Of a DNA stretch of 64,000 bases, positions 16,972 through 25,499 are shown piece by piece (positions within the stretch are counted from its first letter, which is position 1; the number at the start of each line of letters is the position of its first letter). The DNA is taken from the NCBI GenBank assembly GCA_016185425.1, contig JACPNQ010000001.1:90870-154869 (forward strand). The letters are read 5' to 3'. The translations under genes were made by a program, and so were the position numbers. This DNA is from Acidobacteriota bacterium (GTDB lineage Bacteria > Acidobacteriota > Terriglobia > Bryobacterales > Bryobacteraceae). Under the pieces are notes generated by a model. It did not search any database. It saw only the letters and a list, made by a program, of their open reading frames with translations, and was not told the origin of the DNA.

Positions 16972-17320
16972 TGGACAAACGACCTCCAGCTCTGTTGCTC
17001 GACACATCGGCAGTTGTCGCGATTCTGACCAAGGAGGCTGTGGCGGAAGAACTTTTAGCCAAGCTATTGGCGGCCGAAATTCGCGCGCGACCCTTGGCCG
17101 GACTTGCAGGAGTTTCTTCGCCAGTTTGAAATCGAATTGATCCCTTCACCTCAGCGCACCTGGTCTGGTTCAGCCATGCGAGCACGCGCTACGGAGAGGG
17201 CCGGCATCCGGCGGGTCTCAATCTCGGGGATTGTTTCACGTATGCCACCGCGAAGGACACCGGCCTTCCTCTACTCTTTTACGGGAACCGATTTCAGTTC
17301 GCTTCCGGCTTCTCCGCCCG
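16971..17320 (+). pseudogene. VapC toxin (PIN domain) pseudogene
   Basis: A GTG at 16971, overlapping the vapB stop by one base, opens a frame reading RPPALLLDTSAVVAILTKE, the first catalytic Asp motif of a PIN-domain RNase. This frame soon goes out of register and stops at about 17131. The rest of VapC appears in other frames: DLQEFLRQFEIELIPS, then FTSAHLVWFSHASTRYGEGR and GLNLGDCFTYATAKDTGLPL with the late catalytic Asp (GDCF). About 30-40 residues of the middle are missing. At least two frame changes plus a deletion mean no working toxin. The 3' end overlaps the convergent blaR1-like gene. Confidence 0.8.
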
Positions 17321-19024
17321 ATCGATAAGAACGATCTCCACTTGGCCCTTCTGCGGCTCAAGTTTTAGTCCGAGCTGCTCCTGAAGCGCGGTGAAGATCG
17401 AAGGGCCGGAAGGATCGCCTGCGCCCGCTTCCAATACCGAGGGTTTCTCGCCCGGTCCGCCAGGACCCTTTCCGCCGCCCATGTCCGGCACCCAGTCCAG
17501 GCGGAAATCGTAGCGCCCGCTCAAGCCCGTACGGTCAATCACAGGCCGCCCAACGATGCCCGTCAGATTGGCCACAAGGCCATAAAGCGACGCTCGCTCC
17601 GCGATAATCTCGCCCGGCCGGTTCCCGCGTATTCCGCCTGACGCGTCGCTTCCGGCGTACTCCTTCAGTTTGTGGCCCTCCTTCGCGGGCACCAGGTGAT
17701 ACACAGGCATCTCCTTGGTCTCGCGGCGGACTGCCAGATTGAAGCGATCGGCCAACAGCGCCTGCAGACGCTGCCGGATCAGGGCCTGTTCGGACGTACT
17801 GCTTTGTCCGGCCTGCGGCGGCTCAGGACCCTTTGCGACCACCTCGAATCTCGCGGAGTCGAGCCACCCGGGCCCGCCTGCGATTCGTTCGCCACAGCCG
17901 CCTTTGCCGCAGGTAATGTTGTAGGCCAAGGCAATAAGCTGTTTCAGCGTGACATTGATCGCTTGCACTCCGCCGCCCGGCAGGTACCGGATCGAAATCT
18001 GCCGGAGATCGGGGTCCGCCGGCTTCACCGATGCCACTTCGAAGGCCGGCTGCTCTGTCTTCGACTGCGCATGCAGGATGCCGATGAAAATGGGGCCCAC
18101 TATGGCGGCCATGGCGGCCGCTGATAACAGGATCTTTCTCGTACGTGTCAGTCTATGCGAGATCCTGTCGTTGACGATTGCCTCGATCCGCTTCTTCAGA
18201 TCCGCGCCCGTCACTCCGGACGCGCAGCGCATCGGCGATTGCAGATAAAACCGGCACACATTGAGGATTCCTTCGGCGTATACGTGCGGCTCGTTCCCCA
18301 TCCGCACTACTTCCTCGTCGCAAGCACGTTCGCGTTCCTCCACCAGCCGATTGCCGATCCACCACACCAGCGGATGGAACCAGAAGATCGTTTCGACAGC
18401 CATAAGAATGGCCGCGGCCAGGTTGTCACGCCTGCGAACATGGCAGAGCTCGTGCGCGAGGATCGACTGTAGTTGCGCGGATGTCAAACTGCTTGCAATC
18501 CCTTCCGGCAGCAATAGGACTGGTTTTCCAATGCCAAACACGCCCGGCTCCAATCGCGCGGGCGAAGTCATCACCGGAATCGGCAGGTCCATGCGCAGCG
18601 GAGTGGCGGAGCGCAGGGTCGCGCGGACACGCCGCCACAACCGGAACCAGTACGCGCCGCTAATTGCGATGCCGCCCAGCCACACAGCGAACAGGATCCC
18701 CGGAAGCTGACCGCCGGCGGGTAGTGACTCCGCCACCGGGAGCAGGGTCGGTTCCGGCTCTGCGAACGGCTGGCTCATCTGGCGCAGGATCGGTGGGATC
18801 GGCTGTGCGGCGATGGCCGGGGACGGCCGCCATTCCACCATGCTGCCTACGCCCACCAGCAACGAGAACGGGACGAGAAACTTCAACGATGCCGCCAGCC
18901 AAAGCCCGTACCGGACGGCTGCCTGGTTCTTCCGCAGTGTCAGCGTGAGCAGCCACGCAACCGCGGCAAAAACCGTCGATTGCCAAAGATGGTTCGCCAG
19001 GGGCGAAAGGGTGGTAGAGATCAT
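17294..19024 (-). CDS. BlaR1-like M56 metallopeptidase fused to TIGR03435 domain
   Basis: A 576-aa membrane protein. The N-terminal half has about four membrane helices and an M56 zinc protease domain with HELCH at residues 191-195 and FWFHPLVWWIGNRLVEERERACDEEVV. In BlaR1/MecR1 this domain inactivates the BlaI-type repressor. A further helix (about 295-315) leads into an exported TIGR03435 domain (PAFEVASVKPADPD, then IRYLPGGGVQAINVTLKQLI and YDFRLDWVPD), found mainly in acidobacteria, in place of a penicillin sensor. It overlaps blaI by 4 bp. The exported domain probably senses an unknown envelope signal. Confidence 0.9.
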   Translation of the reverse strand: MISTTLSPLANHLWQSTVFAAVAWLLTLTLRKNQAAVRYGLWLAASLKFLVPFSLLVGVGSMVEWRPSPAIAAQPIPPILRQMSQPFAEPEPTLLPVAESLPAGGQLPGILFAVWLGGIAISGAYWFRLWRRVRATLRSATPLRMDLPIPVMTSPARLEPGVFGIGKPVLLLPEGIASSLTSAQLQSILAHELCHVRRRDNLAAAILMAVETIFWFHPLVWWIGNRLVEERERACDEEVVRMGNEPHVYAEGILNVCRFYLQSPMRCASGVTGADLKKRIEAIVNDRISHRLTRTRKILLSAAAMAAIVGPIFIGILHAQSKTEQPAFEVASVKPADPDLRQISIRYLPGGGVQAINVTLKQLIALAYNITCGKGGCGERIAGGPGWLDSARFEVVAKGPEPPQAGQSSTSEQALIRQRLQALLADRFNLAVRRETKEMPVYHLVPAKEGHKLKEYAGSDASGGIRGNRPGEIIAERASLYGLVANLTGIVGRPVIDRTGLSGRYDFRLDWVPDMGGGKGPGGPGEKPSVLEAGAGDPSGPSIFTALQEQLGLKLEPQKGQVEIVLIDRAEKPEAN

Positions 19025-19410
19025 TTGCGGCCATCCTTTCCTGAAGACTTCCGGAGGGCCCGTTCGGCCTCCTGAACGTCCGCAAGGGTTAGCTCACCGG
19101 CTTCTACCAGGTGCGCCATTACCAGCTTCGCCTTGCCGCGCCCGAAAAGCGCCAGCAGTTCGTCGACCAGCCGCCGCTGCGCGTCGGTCCGTGAAATCGC
19201 GGCCTCAAAAATATTGGCGTTGCTGATCCTTTTGACGCACCGCAGAACTTTCTTCCGCTCCAGCCGGTAGACCGTCGTCTGCACGGTTGTATAGGCCGGC
19301 CTTGCAGACTCGGGAAAGAAGTCCTGAATCTCCCGGACCGAGCATGCGCCCTTTTCCCAAAGCGCTTCCAGGACTTGCAATTCCAGCTTGGTCAGTTTAT
19401 GGCTCGGCAT
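19021..19410 (-). CDS. BlaI/MecI/CopY family transcriptional repressor
   Basis: A 129-aa winged-helix protein. MPSHKLTKLELQVLEALWEK, VREIQDFFP and TTVQTTVYRLERKKVL are the DNA-binding part; the C-terminal DELLALFGRGKAKLVMAHLV is the dimerisation helix bundle where BlaR1-type proteases usually cleave. It overlaps the M56 protease gene by ATGA, giving a repressor-sensor pair. Palindromes at 19424-19453 directly upstream are its probable operator. Confidence 0.9.
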   Translation of the reverse strand: MPSHKLTKLELQVLEALWEKGACSVREIQDFFPESARPAYTTVQTTVYRLERKKVLRCVKRISNANIFEAAISRTDAQRRLVDELLALFGRGKAKLVMAHLVEAGELTLADVQEAERALRKSSGKDGRK

Positions 19411-19423
19411 CGCAACTCAACGA

Positions 19424-19453
19424 ACTATACGTTTAGTCTACTATCATGATAGT
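19424..19453. promoter_or_regulatory. Probable BlaI operator pair
   Basis: ACTATCATGATAGT (19440-19453) is a perfect 14-bp palindrome and ACTATACGTTTAGT (19424-19437) is a related imperfect one, with centres 16 bp apart. They lie 14-43 bp upstream of the blaI-type start at 19410. Position and spacing suit autorepression. Thirteen bases (19435-19447) recur, in the same orientation relative to the gene, upstream of the padR gene at 57413-57425. Confidence 0.6.
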
Positions 19454-19470
19454 TGGCTTGCAAGAGGTTT

Positions 19471-20217
19471 TTATTCGAACGTCTGCGCGAACGTAATCCG
19501 GTTCCCGTCTAAATCCAGCACGGCGAAATCCCGCAACCCCCACGGCCGGCTCACGGGCGGTCCCTGCGCATTCGCACCCTTCGCTACCAACTCCGCATAC
19601 AACGCATCGGCGTCTCGTACGTACACCTCAAACGACCCGATCCCCCGTTCTTCCCCGCGCGGAAGCAGCAGCACCGTGATCTCATCGCGATCCATCACGC
19701 CGAGATCCTCCTGCTGATAGTTGATATGAAAACCCAGCACATCGCGGTAGTAGTCCACCGCCGCGGCGACATCGCGGAACGTCACCTCCGGCAGCGCCTT
19801 CTGCATCATCGGGGTGGGGCGCGGCTTTTCCGGCTCGTCATACGAGTCCCCGAACCACAGAGTATTCCCATCCGGATCGCGAATCTCGAATAGCCGCAGC
19901 TTCACCCAGTTCACCTTCTCGATCTCACCCGGCGCTCCGCCCCGCGCCACAAGATACTCCCGCATCGCGGCCGCATCCGCGCATTGGAAGAACAACATCC
20001 CGCTGCCAGACGGCCGTGGATTCTCCCACTCCAACGGTGCATAGCCGGCGGGCCCAAACCGCACCCGCGCCGGTCCGGAAATCGCCTCGATGGCGCCTTG
20101 CTCCTCGCGGATCTCGAACCCCAGCACGTCGCGGTAAAACGCGGCGCTCCGGTCCAATTCCGCCACTCCAATCGTCCGCATCACCGGACACACGATCGCC
20201 GGACGCCCTTTATCCAT
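19471..20217 (-). CDS. Two-domain VOC (glyoxalase/bleomycin-resistance fold) protein
   Basis: A 248-aa protein made of two vicinal-oxygen-chelate modules: residues about 12-125 (LDRSAAFYRDVLGFEIREEQ to FEIRDPDGNTLWFGD) and about 140-248 (AAAVDYYRDVLGFHINYQQE to FAVLDLDGNRITFAQ). Each shows the YRDVLGF start and the DPDGN / DLDGN end. The function within this broad superfamily is not predictable. Its start overlaps the end of the 681-aa gene upstream by 8 bp, so the two are coupled. Confidence 0.85.
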   Translation of the reverse strand: MDKGRPAIVCPVMRTIGVAELDRSAAFYRDVLGFEIREEQGAIEAISGPARVRFGPAGYAPLEWENPRPSGSGMLFFQCADAAAMREYLVARGGAPGEIEKVNWVKLRLFEIRDPDGNTLWFGDSYDEPEKPRPTPMMQKALPEVTFRDVAAAVDYYRDVLGFHINYQQEDLGVMDRDEITVLLLPRGEERGIGSFEVYVRDADALYAELVAKGANAQGPPVSRPWGLRDFAVLDLDGNRITFAQTFE

Positions 20218-22255
20218 TCGCTTCCCGTAGAATCGACCGCAGCCTCACCGCCAAGTCCGGATTCACCGCATCAAACCACCGCAGCATCACCGATACAAAC
20301 TCGTCTTCATCGAGCAGAGGCCCCGGACGCGCCGCGCCCGGCACCGCAAGTTCCAGGCGCGCGCCCCGCGCGTCGAGCCGCACGCACACGCCATCTCCGC
20401 CATTTCGAACATCCGCGCAACGGCCCATTCGGAAGTCCCGAATCTGCCCAAAGATCTCCTGGGTCAACGAATCCCGGTCGTTCACATCGCCGCCGCCGCC
20501 GAGGTCGTAATTCAAAAAATAATCCAATTCATAACATCCCGAGGCCAGCATCAGCCGCCCCTGCTCATCCCGCGCCAGGCGGAATACAATCTCCCGGGGC
20601 GTCTGCGTGGCGATCAGTTTCCGCCGGATTTCATCCATCGTGGCGCCTGCCGCCGCGCTCTGCGGTTCCAACGCCACCTCCGGTCCGGGACCGTAATCCT
20701 CGTGCGTGATCCAAAACCGCAGTCCATCGCGATCCACCGTCCAGACGCGCTCGCTCGGATCCTCGGCCCGGTCGACGATCGCGCCGCCGATGCGCTCGGC
20801 TATCTTTGCCGCATAACGCGGAAATTCTCCGGCGGGAACTTCCCTCGTCAGCAGCAGACTTCGCTCTCCGCTCGCCATCTCCTCGAACTGCAGCACCTCC
20901 GATGGACGCGGAGACTCCAGCGACAACTGCTCCGCGCCGTACTCGGCGATCCACGCCGTCGCGCCGTTCTCGTCCACGGACTCCACAATGTATTTGTCCG
21001 GCTCGCCGGCGGCGTGCAGAACGTCTACCACCGCGCCGCGTTCTCCCGCCGCCAGCACCACATCGCGCATCCGGAACGCGCGCTTCTCCGCTTGGCCTTT
21101 CGCCGCCACGCAAACGTCGTGAATCCGCGCCAGTAGAGTGTCCCGCCACTGTCCGTTCTCTCCCGCCTGCCGTACATCCCGCGCCAGCACCTGCACCGTG
21201 AACCGCACACGGTCGTTCTGGTGCATCGCCAGTGAGGGGAACTCGCGGATGTTCGCCAGCTCCACGCGGGCGGCATGGTGCGGCAGCACCGCTAACGGCG
21301 GCGATGGCATCCACGCGCCGCTCGCAAAGGTCATCTCCAGCCAGTACCTCCCCGGCGTCCGGAACCCATGCGCCGCGGTTAGCTGGGGGATCTTGGCCGG
21401 GGGCTCGCCGCATGCCTGCATCGCGGGAGCATAGGCGCTGCGTTTCCACTCAATGGCCAGCGTCGATGGATCTCTGCCGGACTTCGGTTCCCGGTACCGC
21501 AGCAGCTTGCCGCCAAAATCGATCGCGTACGTCGCTCCGGGTTCCTCCGGCCGCATCAGGTCGAAGCCGCTGAACGCGGGCCATTCCCCCAACGCGTCAA
21601 AGTCGACATCGTCCAGCCGGAACGTTCGCGCCTTGAGAAACAGATCCCCGCTTCGCCGTTCCGTGTTCCACCGGAAATCCGCGGTCTCAAACGGCCCCTC
21701 GGCAAAACGGCCGATGTAATAGCGCATCGGCTCGCTCGTCTTCTCCAGCTCAAGCGGTATCCCCAACGCCTTCGCCACTGCAGCCTCGCTGAGATCGTTC
21801 ATGCCCAGCGCGGCGGCCAGTATCAGGGTCGCCGTATTCTTTACCCGCGGCGGCGCGGGGGGCGCGGCGAGTATCGATCGCAGCCGCTGCGCCACTCCCG
21901 GCGCCTGCGCGTCAAACCACCGGAGGACAAGGGAGACAAGTTCGTCAATGGTGAGCATGCACGGCTCCATGATCGCCGGGGAATAGTGAACGATCGCCCA
22001 GGCCCCTTCCATGCGAACCGTCCAATCCGGATTGCCATCGGGCGGCCGCCGCATTCCGTCGGATAACAAGGAGCGCTCCTGCGTGCCGTCCCGGTGCAGG
22101 CGGATATGTTCGAATAGCCGTTCCGCATCGGCGCCTCGCAGGCCTTGCTGGAGCCAGAGGTTGATGGGCATCGGCAGCGCGGCATCGAATGCAGGCTGGT
22201 CAAACGGACTTGCCGGCAGGGGCGGCGGTACAGGTATGTCAAAGGGATTCTGCAT
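20210..22255 (-). CDS. Large hypothetical protein with a module repeated at both ends
   Basis: A 681-aa protein with no signal peptide or membrane segment that I cannot assign to a family. The region around residues 105-130 (LVSLVLRWFDAQAPGVAQRL, RSIL) is repeated at the extreme C-terminus (FVSVMLRWFDAVNPDLAVRL, RSIL), each preceded by a similar beta segment, so the protein seems to start and end with copies of one domain. The middle is rich in beta-strand-like segments (GRYWLEMTFASGAW, RVRFTVQVLARDV). It is coupled to the VOC gene downstream and lies 110 bp downstream of the actin-like gene. Confidence 0.75.
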   Translation of the reverse strand: MQNPFDIPVPPPLPASPFDQPAFDAALPMPINLWLQQGLRGADAERLFEHIRLHRDGTQERSLLSDGMRRPPDGNPDWTVRMEGAWAIVHYSPAIMEPCMLTIDELVSLVLRWFDAQAPGVAQRLRSILAAPPAPPRVKNTATLILAAALGMNDLSEAAVAKALGIPLELEKTSEPMRYYIGRFAEGPFETADFRWNTERRSGDLFLKARTFRLDDVDFDALGEWPAFSGFDLMRPEEPGATYAIDFGGKLLRYREPKSGRDPSTLAIEWKRSAYAPAMQACGEPPAKIPQLTAAHGFRTPGRYWLEMTFASGAWMPSPPLAVLPHHAARVELANIREFPSLAMHQNDRVRFTVQVLARDVRQAGENGQWRDTLLARIHDVCVAAKGQAEKRAFRMRDVVLAAGERGAVVDVLHAAGEPDKYIVESVDENGATAWIAEYGAEQLSLESPRPSEVLQFEEMASGERSLLLTREVPAGEFPRYAAKIAERIGGAIVDRAEDPSERVWTVDRDGLRFWITHEDYGPGPEVALEPQSAAAGATMDEIRRKLIATQTPREIVFRLARDEQGRLMLASGCYELDYFLNYDLGGGGDVNDRDSLTQEIFGQIRDFRMGRCADVRNGGDGVCVRLDARGARLELAVPGAARPGPLLDEDEFVSVMLRWFDAVNPDLAVRLRSILREANG

Positions 22256-22365
22256 GGCTACTCCCCGACTCGCCTGTAGTGTACCGCGCCGTCCTCCGTC
22301 GCCGGAATCTACTCCGCTTCGCGCGCTCCGTGCTTGCGTAGAATCTCTGCCGCTTCCCGATAGCC

Positions 22366-23373
22366 CTACATCTCACTCAAAGCGGCAATGAGAGCGCCCT
22401 TGGCCGTCGCTGTCAGCGGATTTCCGGCCAGCCGTATCTCGGAAATCGGCACCGGGAACTCCGCAACCTGCATCGCCCGTTCGAACCGCTCCCGGAATCC
22501 CAGCGGCATGGTGCTCCCCCCGCTGATAACCAGCGGAATCGGACGACCCAGCCGCGGCAGACTCTTCGACTTCGTGAACACATCCTTCATCGCTCCTACC
22601 AGCGACTGAATCAAATCATCGTAGTAGACCGCGATCACCTGGTGCGTCTTCTCCGGCTGCACGCCGCCGAAAAGGAACGAGCTCTCCTTGATCAACCGTA
22701 CCCGCGTCGCCATGTCGTTCGTCACCGCCGCCGCACTGGCGTCAATGTAGTCCCCCGCCTTCGGCACGCTGAACGAAATTACCGGAACCGCCAGGTACGA
22801 CATGCACACATTGCACAGCCCGCCGCCGATGCTGATCCCAATCCCCGTGTAATTCGACCCCTCCAGCTCGCTGTACACAACCGCCAGGCCCTCACTCACG
22901 CTCTTTGCGTCATAGCCCAACTCACTCAGCATCTGCCGGAGCGTCGCCTCATGAAAGGTCAGTGTATCCGCCGCGCCGGCCGGCGCCGCCGGAATGCTGA
23001 AGAACAGCTTCTGCCGCGCATGGCTCGCCGTTCCGAGCAGACTCCGCAACAACTCGCCGATCATCGTCAGGCTCTCCGGCTCGTCCGGATTCAGGAAGCC
23101 GCGGGCCATCGGCCGCCGGGACTCCGCCCCCAACAGATCCGCGAACCGCTCGCTCTCGTTGCCCTGCACCAGGATCTCGTTGGCGCGGACGGTGTGCGGC
23201 ACGTTCTCCTTCCGCAGCACGCTCTCAGTGAACTTTGATCCGGGCAGCGCCACAAACGAGTTGAGTTCGCTGCGGTAGACGTAGTCCGTCTCATCCGGCC
23301 ACGCGGCGACAATCCGGCTGGTCCCGACGTCCAGACCTACTGGCGTGGAACCGTCGGAATAGCGATACGTCAT
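22366..23373 (-). CDS. Actin-like ATPase (MreB/Hsp70/actin superfamily)
   Basis: A 335-aa protein with the actin/Hsp70 nucleotide-binding layout: phosphate-1 motif VGLDVGTSRIVAAWP (about residues 12-26), phosphate-2 loop region GIGISIGGGLCNVCMS (about 176-191) and adenosine motif LVISGGSTMPLGF (about 283-295). The phosphate-2 loop has Ser where Asp is usual, which may alter hydrolysis. It is not a clear MreB, FtsA or ParM. It overlaps the upstream amidase gene by 4 bp (ATGA), linking a possible cytoskeletal filament to cell-wall remodelling. Confidence 0.78.
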   Translation of the reverse strand: MTYRYSDGSTPVGLDVGTSRIVAAWPDETDYVYRSELNSFVALPGSKFTESVLRKENVPHTVRANEILVQGNESERFADLLGAESRRPMARGFLNPDEPESLTMIGELLRSLLGTASHARQKLFFSIPAAPAGAADTLTFHEATLRQMLSELGYDAKSVSEGLAVVYSELEGSNYTGIGISIGGGLCNVCMSYLAVPVISFSVPKAGDYIDASAAAVTNDMATRVRLIKESSFLFGGVQPEKTHQVIAVYYDDLIQSLVGAMKDVFTKSKSLPRLGRPIPLVISGGSTMPLGFRERFERAMQVAEFPVPISEIRLAGNPLTATAKGALIAALSEM

Positions 23374-24548
23374 CGATTGGTGCTCCTTGATTCCGGTTCG
23401 GTGAAATTCACGTACCGGTGCGGATCGGCCACTTCGCGAAACTGCTTTGCCAGCGTTCGCCGGTATACGGCCGTCGTCACGCCGCGCCGCGTCGCGGCCT
23501 GCCGCAGCATCGTCTCACCGGCGCTGATGCCGTCCTGCAATTCATCGGCCGCGAGATTTGCGTAATAGTCGTCAAACTTGAATCCGAACAACGTGATCGC
23601 CGGCAGCGGCGTCCAGTAGTTCACCGGCAATCCCAGCCGGCCGAACGGGAAGCCCGCCGCCCAGTCTGTGTGATAGCCGACGCCCATATTCCGGGGATTC
23701 ACCGATACTTGCGCGTGCGTGACGCAGTTCACCGCGGGTATGCGATACCGGGCTCGCAGAATCTCTGTCAACAATGTTGCGCTTGCCACTTGCGGCTCGG
23801 TAATGCTCGATCTGCCGTCCGCTCCGCGCGTCTGCCCGTCGAAAGAAACACCAAGAAAACTGTGGTTCAGGTTAACGAAGTAATACTTTCCATCCGACCA
23901 CACCGAGTCGCCTGCGTGATTCGCCGGTTCATTCTCCGGGACCGTTCGAAAGACGCGCCCGAAACGGTCGATCACGTAGTGATACGCCCGCTGCGACTGG
24001 ACAAACTCCAGCGTCCCCTGCGCGGCCCGCCGCAACTGCCGGTTGTTGGCTTCCTCGAACACCGCGGCGTCCGACTCCGTTGTATGAAAGACAATTCCAT
24101 ACGGCCCCGCCTTTTCCTCCCGGTTGCCGCCATCCAGACGCCAGCGTTGAAATGGCACGGCCTGTCGTGGCGCGGCCATGTGGCGTTTTTCAACGCGCAG
24201 GCCATTGCTGAACAATTCGTGGTCCGGCGTATTCTCGACAGTCCAAACGGTGGCGAACGTGTCCGTCTTCGAGCTCGCCTCTACGCTTCGCCGCGGCGCC
24301 GCGCCGTCGGTGATCATCGGTATCGGCAGCACCAGTAGCGCGAAGAACGCGCTCATCCGCTGCACGCGCGCGTCGCGCAGCGCGCGCCGAACCGGCTTCC
24401 GCGACCAGAATGCGGCCGACCCCCGCAAGTATCCCAACCGTGCGACCGGGTCATCAATCGCCCCTGCGCGCCAATCCAACCATTGGGCTAATGGCCGCCG
24501 CGGCGCTCGAAGGCGCGGCCCGACCGCAAGACTGGCGGCGTTTTTCAT
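23370..24548 (-). CDS. N-acetylmuramoyl-L-alanine amidase (Amidase_2/PGRP fold), membrane-anchored
   Basis: A 392-aa protein. After a basic N-terminus and one hydrophobic helix (about residues 66-80, SAFFALLVLPIPMI) comes an Amidase_2-type domain: YGIVFHTTESD supplies the first zinc His, YHYVIDRFGRVFRTV is the central strand, NLNHSFLGVSFDGQT is typical of PGRPs, and CVTHAQVSVNP plus GYHTDWAAGFP contain the later histidines. It should cut the amide bond between MurNAc and L-Ala outside the membrane. It is the first gene of the minus-strand cluster and is translationally coupled to the actin-like ATPase. Confidence 0.82.
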   Translation of the reverse strand: MKNAASLAVGPRLRAPRRPLAQWLDWRAGAIDDPVARLGYLRGSAAFWSRKPVRRALRDARVQRMSAFFALLVLPIPMITDGAAPRRSVEASSKTDTFATVWTVENTPDHELFSNGLRVEKRHMAAPRQAVPFQRWRLDGGNREEKAGPYGIVFHTTESDAAVFEEANNRQLRRAAQGTLEFVQSQRAYHYVIDRFGRVFRTVPENEPANHAGDSVWSDGKYYFVNLNHSFLGVSFDGQTRGADGRSSITEPQVASATLLTEILRARYRIPAVNCVTHAQVSVNPRNMGVGYHTDWAAGFPFGRLGLPVNYWTPLPAITLFGFKFDDYYANLAADELQDGISAGETMLRQAATRRGVTTAVYRRTLAKQFREVADPHRYVNFTEPESRSTNR

Positions 24549-24633
24549 CCTATACGTCGACCTGCTCTACTATCGAAAAACTTCCTTCGATTACTTATAG
24601 TACGCAAGACCTAGGCCATGGACAAGAATGGCC

Positions 24634-25452
24634 TTACTTTTCTAGGGGGCTTATGGGCAATACCTTAGATTCCGATTGAAATTTCCGAAAATCCGAGTAG
24701 TCGATCTGCACATCAATGCGCATTCGCTTGAATAGCGCCAACCGCGCATCGAAATCCACCTTGATTCGCAGCGGCATCCACAGCTCATCGTTCACGCGTG
24801 CCTGCTCCATCGAAAACCGTGCCCCGCGACTCAGCCTCGCCAGTACCAGTCCGAAGGAAACGGTATCGATCGCCTCGGCTTCGATCTTTAGCAGCGTTGA
24901 GTCCAGCTTGCTGATATAGAAGCGCCCCTTGAATTTTGTGAGCATCCGCTCGCGCGTGTCACGCGGCCGAAAAGAAGCCAACGGTGTTGCGTCGACAATC
25001 CACGCAGGTCGCCCTCCTACCGTCGTTTCGCCGGCCATTTGAAAGGAATACGCCTTCGGTATCTCCTGCACAAAGGAACGTTGCCGGCGGCGATCCTCCG
25101 CGTATTTGGCCAGCCGGCGCTCGCGCTGCTCTGCCGTTTCCTTCGCACGCTCAGCGGCCAGTTTGTCGATCTTTTCCTGTTCCTTCTTCTGCTCCTGCGC
25201 GGTGAGCGGCTTGCCGTTCTTCGCGACCAGCCGGCGGTACGGTTGTCCGTAGAGGCTGATGATTTCGTGTGTCTCCGTCTCGGACTTTGTCCGTGTGCCG
25301 CCCTTCCACTCCTGCTCCGCCGCGGTTTCCAGATACGCGTACTGGCGCGCCAATTCGTCATGGCGCCGATCTCGCTGCAGACACTTTTCAATAATCTCCC
25401 GGGGGTCTTGCGCCACGAGGGACAATCCGGCAATAGCGACGGCAATCCGCAT
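24634..25452 (-). CDS. Secreted hypothetical protein
   Basis: A 272-aa protein from the ATG at 25452, which starts a short signal peptide (MRIAVAIAGLSLVAQDPREI). A longer frame to 25584 would run into gmhA. Residues about 60-130 are strongly charged and helical (QEQKKEQEKIDKLAAERAKE), probably a coiled coil; the C-terminal half is beta-rich (KFKGRFYISKLDSTLLKIEA and DELWMPLRIKVDFDARLALF), resembling lipoprotein-carrier or outer-membrane-associated folds. The family is not certain. It diverges from gmhA with 47 bp between starts. Confidence 0.7.
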   Translation of the reverse strand: MRIAVAIAGLSLVAQDPREIIEKCLQRDRRHDELARQYAYLETAAEQEWKGGTRTKSETETHEIISLYGQPYRRLVAKNGKPLTAQEQKKEQEKIDKLAAERAKETAEQRERRLAKYAEDRRRQRSFVQEIPKAYSFQMAGETTVGGRPAWIVDATPLASFRPRDTRERMLTKFKGRFYISKLDSTLLKIEAEAIDTVSFGLVLARLSRGARFSMEQARVNDELWMPLRIKVDFDARLALFKRMRIDVQIDYSDFRKFQSESKVLPISPLEK

Positions 25453-25499
25453 AAAGATCAGACGCTGTCCGCCGGATGGCGTTGCTAAAATGGTAGCGA

